Origin: Alistipes sp. UBA928
Lineage (GTDB): Bacteria > Bacteroidota > Bacteroidia > Bacteroidales > Rikenellaceae
Length of the DNA: 36,758 bases
Assembly: GCA_002293665.1 (NCBI GenBank)
Contig: DBDQ01000129.1
Coordinates: 1 to 36,758, forward strand
Direction of reading: 5' to 3'
Numbering within the stretch: the stretch's first letter is position 1; each line of letters begins with the position of its first letter. This document shows positions 31,658 to 36,758 of this stretch, in pieces. Made by a program: the position numbers and the translations under genes. A model generated the notes under the pieces. It had not been told where the DNA came from, did not search any database, and worked only from the letters and a program-made list of their open reading frames with translations.

Positions 31658-32617
31658 ATGAAAAGAACAGCAATAACAATTGTACTCGCAGCTCTCGTCG
31701 CCTCGGCCACTGGTTGTATTGTCGACCGTGATTTGCTGAAGCCGACACCGCACGACAGCGACATCACCCTCGGTATCGACGTGCTGCCCCACTCCGCCCC
31801 GGCCACCCGCGCCGCTTTGGAAGAGTGGGAGAATACCCCCGTGAGTGTGGCATACATGTTCGTCGACTCACAAACTGCGTTCGACAGGAACTTCACCGTC
31901 AGGGTGGAGGATATCGACGACGAGAATAACGGTCAGCACGTCAAAACGGGAATGGAGTATCCGGCCGACGATTCGCAGGTGTCGTTCCGGGGATACTATC
32001 CCGTCGCCGAACCTGATGAAGCGGGTGTGGTGACATACGACATATCGAAAGGCGACACCGACGTGATGCTCAGCAACACGGTCTCGGGATCGCTCACCGC
32101 TCCGATAGGCGACAAACTTGTTTTCAAGCACCTACTCACCCGCGTCACGTTTCTGATGAAGTGCGCGCCCAACCAGTCCTATCCCGAACCGGTTTTCGGC
32201 ATGAAGGCGGCAGGCGCGACGGCGATCGACCGGTTGATGACCACAGTGTCGCTCGATCCGGGTGCGACGACCAACCCCGCGACATACAGTGTGCCGGGCA
32301 ACGTCTTCTGCGGCGATCCAGACGGGTTCGTCATACCCTACTCCTATGAAAACCCTGTAGTGGTCGAAATGATGCTCGAGCCCGATGTTGCGCTCGATCT
32401 GAAAGTGGCGAGCCTGTCTTCCGATAAGGAGATCAACATCACAAGCGACGCGAGCGGCATCTGGACGCAACTGACCACCGTCGGCGGCGAAGCGGGTGTG
32501 CGCTACACTGTGGAGTTGGCTTTTTCGGGAGAGGTCATACTTGCCCAAAGGATTAGCGCCTGTATGTGGATTACGGGCGATCAGCATTTGGGCGGCAATA
32601 ATGATGTTTGGTGGTAG
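31658..32617 (+). CDS. Fimbrillin family lipoprotein
   Basis: The 319-residue product has a lipobox SATGC (Cys20), and APATRAAL (Arg51) follows. Recognisable fimbrillin elements include SVAYMFVDSQTAFDRNF, VSFRGYYPVAEPDEAGVVTYDIS, LVFKHLLTRVTFLMK and a late VRYTVELAFSGEVILAQRISACMW. It is shorter than the other subunits and ends soon after the last strand. The spacing to its neighbours (27 bp upstream, 24 bp downstream) supports one transcript. It is a minor subunit by position; no ligand-binding domain is present. Confidence 0.78.
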   Translation: MKRTAITIVLAALVASATGCIVDRDLLKPTPHDSDITLGIDVLPHSAPATRAALEEWENTPVSVAYMFVDSQTAFDRNFTVRVEDIDDENNGQHVKTGMEYPADDSQVSFRGYYPVAEPDEAGVVTYDISKGDTDVMLSNTVSGSLTAPIGDKLVFKHLLTRVTFLMKCAPNQSYPEPVFGMKAAGATAIDRLMTTVSLDPGATTNPATYSVPGNVFCGDPDGFVIPYSYENPVVVEMMLEPDVALDLKVASLSSDKEINITSDASGIWTQLTTVGGEAGVRYTVELAFSGEVILAQRISACMWITGDQHLGGNNDVWW

Positions 32618-32641
32618 AATAATTATTACAGTGCTTTGAAT

Positions 32642-33793
32642 ATGGAAAACAGATTGAAAACAATGCTCGCCACGATCGCAATGTTCATACTAATTTCGTG
32701 TGGCTACGAACGGCCGGAGCACCCCGCCGGGAGTGGCGCAGTACCTCTGCGGATCACCCCTATGATCTCCGACAGCGGGGAGTCGGAGGTCGGGGTGATA
32801 ACGCGTGCAAAGATCGACGGCGAATTTACCATTGGATCGACCATCGGGCTGGGAGTCTCGGCTCCCGACGCCGTGCCCGCCATATCGTCGTTCTATAAAA
32901 GTTTTTACGGACTTTTCGGCGGCGATGCCTGGCGCTACTACCTGAATAACATCAATGGCGGCGACCGGCTGTCGGGATTCAGGAGTTGGGGCAACATCGA
33001 GGTCTACGGCTATCACCCCTACAACCCCGCCACAACAAACCTTGGAGCTGTGCCGTTCGAGATCGCAGTATCGAACGGCATGGAAGCTCTGGGAACCGAC
33101 GCCACCGCGCTGACGGATCACATGGTGGCCGGCACACAACTAAAAGACATGTTCACACCCGACCCCGAGGGTGATCTGCCACTGCACTTCAAACACATGA
33201 TGACAGCACTGGCTATCGCAATCAACAGAACTGGTGGAACGCAACAGTTTCCCGAGTTAAAAATAGGCAGGGTGACCTTTGAGATCACCGATGGAAACAG
33301 GGAGTTCGTCGTTTCGGGAACCTACAACGCGATCCATCCAGACATGTTGGCGCCCGCCGACAACATCACGCCGGGCGAAACGGTAAAGAAAATGACCATC
33401 GAATATCTATCCTCGACACTGATCGAGATGATAAGGGAGGAACAGGGCCTTATAGTTCCTCACAGACTGCTCGTCATCATGCCCGAATTGCGGCATAAGG
33501 CCGGGGCTGAGTTCGAGGACGCCACGGTGAAGATAACGTTCGAGTTCATAGATCAGGACGGCAATATGATCGAATTGGACAACGGGAACCCTTCGGTCTC
33601 CTTCCGTCTATCCGACGTGACGAATGTTGGCACGGATGACAAGGGGCTTTTGGCTGGATACAGCTATGCGATAAAGGCCTACGTCGGCACTTACACCCAC
33701 TTCACCGCCCCGGTGACAGGCTCTCCCACTCCACCCCATGTGAACCGTCCCGAACTCGAAGACGACACAAACCCTGGATTTATTGAGATGTAA
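32642..33793 (+). CDS. Fimbrillin family lipoprotein
   Basis: From the ATG at 32642 (a TTG at 32636 was rejected) the protein has 383 residues with a lipobox LISC (Cys20). GVITRAKID (Arg55) follows, then FTIGSTIGLGVSAPDAVPAISS and SWGNIEVYGYHPYNP. The usual central strand (LPLHFKHMMTALAIAINR) and the late GLLAGYSYAIKAYVGTYTHF complete the fimbrillin pattern. The C-terminus extends about 25 residues beyond the last strand with a Pro-rich, acidic stretch. It is nine bp from the next gene. A minor or tip-proximal role is inferred from operon position. Confidence 0.78.
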   Translation: MENRLKTMLATIAMFILISCGYERPEHPAGSGAVPLRITPMISDSGESEVGVITRAKIDGEFTIGSTIGLGVSAPDAVPAISSFYKSFYGLFGGDAWRYYLNNINGGDRLSGFRSWGNIEVYGYHPYNPATTNLGAVPFEIAVSNGMEALGTDATALTDHMVAGTQLKDMFTPDPEGDLPLHFKHMMTALAIAINRTGGTQQFPELKIGRVTFEITDGNREFVVSGTYNAIHPDMLAPADNITPGETVKKMTIEYLSSTLIEMIREEQGLIVPHRLLVIMPELRHKAGAEFEDATVKITFEFIDQDGNMIELDNGNPSVSFRLSDVTNVGTDDKGLLAGYSYAIKAYVGTYTHFTAPVTGSPTPPHVNRPELEDDTNPGFIEM

Positions 33794-33802
33794 TAAGCAT
33801 AT

Positions 33803-35158
33803 ATGGCACAGAAACTTTCAATACCATTTTTTATCGCCATTGCGCTCACCGGAGCAGGGGCGGTATCGTGTACCAACGAAAACCCGACTCCCGAAATTCC
33901 CGTAACACCGCTCTATGAGCAGGGATTCTCGATGGGTACACGCGCCGACGGATCAGGCGATCCCGAACACGGCGACGCCTATACGATAGTGAGCTACCGT
34001 GTGGGTGGAACAAACTCCACCGAGATGGACAAGTACACGATCAATTTCACAAGTCGATACGGCCGTCAATGGGGCTATTATGCCTACGACGACGGTTTGC
34101 TTTCGGGGCGGCCTGCGGGCACGCTTGTGCCGGTGGAGATACAGTTCCCGAACATTGCGGGTACAGTCCCCAATTACACGCCACTCAAAGGCATCGCTCC
34201 GCTCGAAAGTAACGGGTCAGAGGCGCAGATGCTGAACAGTGTGCCGTCGAGCGGACCCGATCCCGATACAAATCAGGGAGTTTACCGCACTGCGGTGATC
34301 CACCCGGCAATTCCGATGCATAATGCAAGTACGCTGGGTTTTCTGGGGGTGTTCAGTATCGAGGATAAAGTATTTGCGTCTCTGCCCGATGACGCTAACG
34401 GTGATGGCATTACCGACGATCCGTTCGAGATCACAGTTACCCACAACGACCAGGTGCATCCGATCCACGATCCGACCGAACTTTTTCCCGTCAGGGCGGC
34501 AGTAAAGGTGTGGTTCTATTCCGAGTATTATTACGACGACGATCCGGGGCAGACGAATCCGCAACAACAGTCCTTCACGATCAACTCGCTCAATCTGTAC
34601 AACGTTGGTTCCAACGGGTGGTACAACGCCCGCACGACTATCGTCTATCCGAACTACAATTTCGGCAGTAATTTCCGTATCAGTTACAGTTTCACCGAAG
34701 TGGGACTGGGCACTCCGGAGAGCCGACCAAATTTCCGGAATCTGCTCGCCGATGTGACGGAGGATGGCGAAACTCCCGGCCCCGGTAAGAATAAATATCC
34801 GTTCCAATATTCGGTCGAGACCCCCGTTTTCCCCTCCGATTACCGCGGCTACGAGAACGGCGGCCTGTTCGAGGTACAGCCTCTGATCCTTCAGGTCGTG
34901 CTCGACATGAACGGCGGCGGACAGAACAAGGTCTCCGTGCCCCTCGCGTTGAAGATGGAGCGCGGCAAGAGGTATCATTTCTATGTCAACGTACTCAGCG
35001 AGGTGATCGAGATCAAGTATAACATATCTCCTTGGGAAACAGGGTCTGATGACGATGAGCCTATCGGCGGCAACATGATCGACTACAAAACCATAACTCT
35101 CGAATATACACCCGGCAGCTGGGATAATGTGGGCAGCAACAACGAGATAGGAAACTAA
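33803..35158 (+). CDS. Fimbrial-operon lipoprotein with a calcium-type Asp loop, candidate tip subunit
   Basis: The 451-residue product has a lipobox AVSC (Cys23) and SMGTRADG (Arg47). The N-terminal half includes an aromatic-rich segment (YGRQWGYYAYDDG). At residues 196-206 the loop DDANGDGITDD has the spacing of an EF-hand or thrombospondin-type calcium loop. The C-terminal half has ILQVVLDMNGGGQNKVSVPLALKMERGKRYHFYVNV, the strand set that ends many fimbrillin-like domains. The last lipoprotein before the receptor gene, with a distinct domain content, fits a tip or ligand-binding subunit. This is inference. The family is only loosely recognised. Confidence 0.7.
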   Translation: MAQKLSIPFFIAIALTGAGAVSCTNENPTPEIPVTPLYEQGFSMGTRADGSGDPEHGDAYTIVSYRVGGTNSTEMDKYTINFTSRYGRQWGYYAYDDGLLSGRPAGTLVPVEIQFPNIAGTVPNYTPLKGIAPLESNGSEAQMLNSVPSSGPDPDTNQGVYRTAVIHPAIPMHNASTLGFLGVFSIEDKVFASLPDDANGDGITDDPFEITVTHNDQVHPIHDPTELFPVRAAVKVWFYSEYYYDDDPGQTNPQQQSFTINSLNLYNVGSNGWYNARTTIVYPNYNFGSNFRISYSFTEVGLGTPESRPNFRNLLADVTEDGETPGPGKNKYPFQYSVETPVFPSDYRGYENGGLFEVQPLILQVVLDMNGGGQNKVSVPLALKMERGKRYHFYVNVLSEVIEIKYNISPWETGSDDDEPIGGNMIDYKTITLEYTPGSWDNVGSNNEIGN

Positions 35159-35181
35159 TCCAGAAAACAGATGACAGATGA

Positions 35182-36758
35182 ATGTAATGAAAACGGCATC
35201 GTGGTTCTTAGGAATCATACTCTTCTCAACGTTTACAACAGAAGTAACAGCCCAAACCGGGCCCACCGGACGTATTCGCGGCACCGTCGTCGACGCATCA
35301 TCGGGCCGCTCCATCCCTCACGCCACGGTTACGGGCGATGGTTCGACTGTCGGAGTCGTGACCGACGCGGCCGGTGAATTTTCGCTGCCGCCCGTGCCGG
35401 TGGGACGCCACAACATTCGGGTGACGTTTTTGGGCTATGAGCCGGCCACAGTTCGCGAAGTGATGGTGTCGTCGGCGCGCGAGACGGTGCTTCAGATCGC
35501 GATGACCGAAAGTGTGCTGCGGATCGAGGATGTGGTCGTCCGTCCACGCATCGATAAGGAGGAACCACTCAACCCAATGGCACTGGCCGGGGCGCGCATG
35601 TTGAGCATAGAGGAGGCGAGCCGCTACGCCGGGGGGATGGACGACCCGGCGCGACTTGCCACTTCGTTCGCCGGAGCGGCGGGTAACGTATCGGGCAACG
35701 CCATATCCATTCGCGGCAATTCTCCCCAGTCGATGCAGTGGAAACTCGAAGGAGTGGAGATCCCAAATCCAAACCACTTCCCGGAGGTGACGTCGGTTGG
35801 CGGAGGAGTGCTCACGGCATTCAGTTCGCAGGTACTGAGCAACTCCGACTTCTTCACGGGAGCTTTCCCGGCGCAATACGGCAACGCACTGTCGGGGGTG
35901 TTCGACATGCAACTGCGCAACGGCAACAACCGCATCTGGGAACACGCCGCTCAGATAGGTTCTTTGGGGGGCGAGTTCGCCTCCGAGGGACCTTTCAAAA
36001 AGGAAGGCCAGGGCTCATATCTGTTCAACTACCGATACTCGATCCTGGCGCCGATGGCAAACGCGCTGGGAGGAGACCTCGCGGAGATAGCAGGGGTGAA
36101 GTATCAGGATCTGTCGTTCAAGATCAATCTGCCTACCCGCCGCGCCGGGACGTTCACCCTGTGGGGCATCGGCTCCATCGACAGCCTGACCGACCCCGTG
36201 CCGACCGATGAGGAGATCGCCGAATCGGAATACCTACCATCTTACTTCGGCTCCCGCCAGTACATGGCCGCCGTGGGTCTGTCTCACAGGGTGTTTTTCT
36301 CGCCCAACACATACCTCAAGACCACCCTCGCAGCCACCGACGCCGAGAACCGCTTAGAGGCCGACGCCGTAGCCGACTGGTCGGGCGACTGGGAGCGCTT
36401 TATCGACATGACCGACAGGAACACCAACCTCGTACTCGACACCTACATCAACACCAAGCTCAGCGCCCGTCACACCAACCGCACCGGGCTGAATGTCACC
36501 GGCCTTTTCTACGACGACAACTACAATATCGCACCGGGTAGATCAATCCCCACCGGCCCCATAGAAAACTTCGTCGACACCTCAGGGAGCAGCATGGCTG
36601 CCACCCTTTTCAGCCAGTCGACGTTCGCACTGGCTGACCGCTGGACGGGCGAATTGGGCCTCAACGTTGGTTGGTTCGCCCTAAACCGCAACGTGACAGT
36701 GGAACCGCGCGCCGCACTGCGCTGGCGGGCGGCCCGGAGCCACACACTGGCCGTGGCT
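35182..36758 (+). CDS. TonB-dependent receptor with an N-terminal carboxypeptidase-like domain, partial
   Basis: The frame from the ATG at 35182 (a second ATG at 35188 is possible) runs open to the window end, giving 525 residues of a larger protein. A signal peptide (ILFSTFTTEVTAQ) precedes a CarboxypepD_reg-like domain: GRIRGTVVDASSGRSIPHAT, LPPVPVGRHNIRVTFLGYEP. The plug domain follows with NAISIRGNSPQSMQWKLEGV and FSSQVLSNSDFFTGAFPAQYGNALSGVFDM. Barrel strands begin after about residue 250. This is the outer-membrane receptor type that takes up ligands with TonB energy. It starts 23 bp after the fimbrial lipoprotein with no terminator between, so it probably shares the phase-variable transcript. 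Confidence 0.9.

Overview
The window is GC-rich (roughly 55-60 % by eye) Bacteroidales DNA, most like the Alistipes/Rikenellaceae part of the order. This rests on promoters of the Bacteroidota type (TTTG, about 20 bp, TAnnTTTG), GldH beside a PSP1/RicT protein, two fimbrillin operons, many lipoproteins with a Cys-terminated lipobox, and a TonB-dependent receptor. The genus is inferred, not proven.

Layout. 1-1935: housekeeping genes (3' end of ricT, gldH, trmB). 1992-3826: a repeat-rich surface protein on the minus strand and a PAS-like/LuxR regulator. 3881-6506: a 2.5-kb segment with a C10 (streptopain-like) lipoprotein protease and two small related lipoproteins, one apparently frameshifted, bounded by a 50-bp direct repeat derived from the 3' end of nagB. 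6444-11094, minus strand: an amino-sugar operon with a PurF-like amidotransferase, a NagB-like/PIG-L fusion and nagB, read from a clear promoter at 11122-11153. 11235-18894: a first fimbrial operon (pilin, Mfa2-type anchor, three accessory or tip lipoproteins) behind its own fixed promoter. 18973-22429: paaK, an ACT-domain protein, a 48-residue membrane peptide and a sodium:solute symporter. 22430-24420: a secreted hypothetical protein followed by decayed genes (VOC, Fic, TetR). 24570-36758: a tyrosine recombinase, a 774-bp non-coding region and a second fimbrial operon (DUF3575, DUF5119, fimbrillin, four more lipoproteins) running into a TonB-dependent receptor cut by the window end.

The most notable feature is the switch between the recombinase and the second fimbrial operon. 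A 17-bp perfect inverted repeat (26189-26205 and 26470-26486) encloses 264 bp. A Bacteroidota -7 box lies 10 bp inside the left repeat and points away from the operon. Inversion by the adjacent recombinase would turn it toward the operon. As assembled, the operon appears OFF, and the leftward promoter faces a hairpin with a U-tract at 26069-26087. The operon also has a long leader hairpin and a stem-loop just after its pilin gene.

All eleven lipoproteins in the two fimbrial operons carry a Thr-Arg motif, usually followed by a small residue, 21-39 residues after the lipidated Cys. This resembles the Arg-specific maturation site of Porphyromonas FimA/Mfa1.
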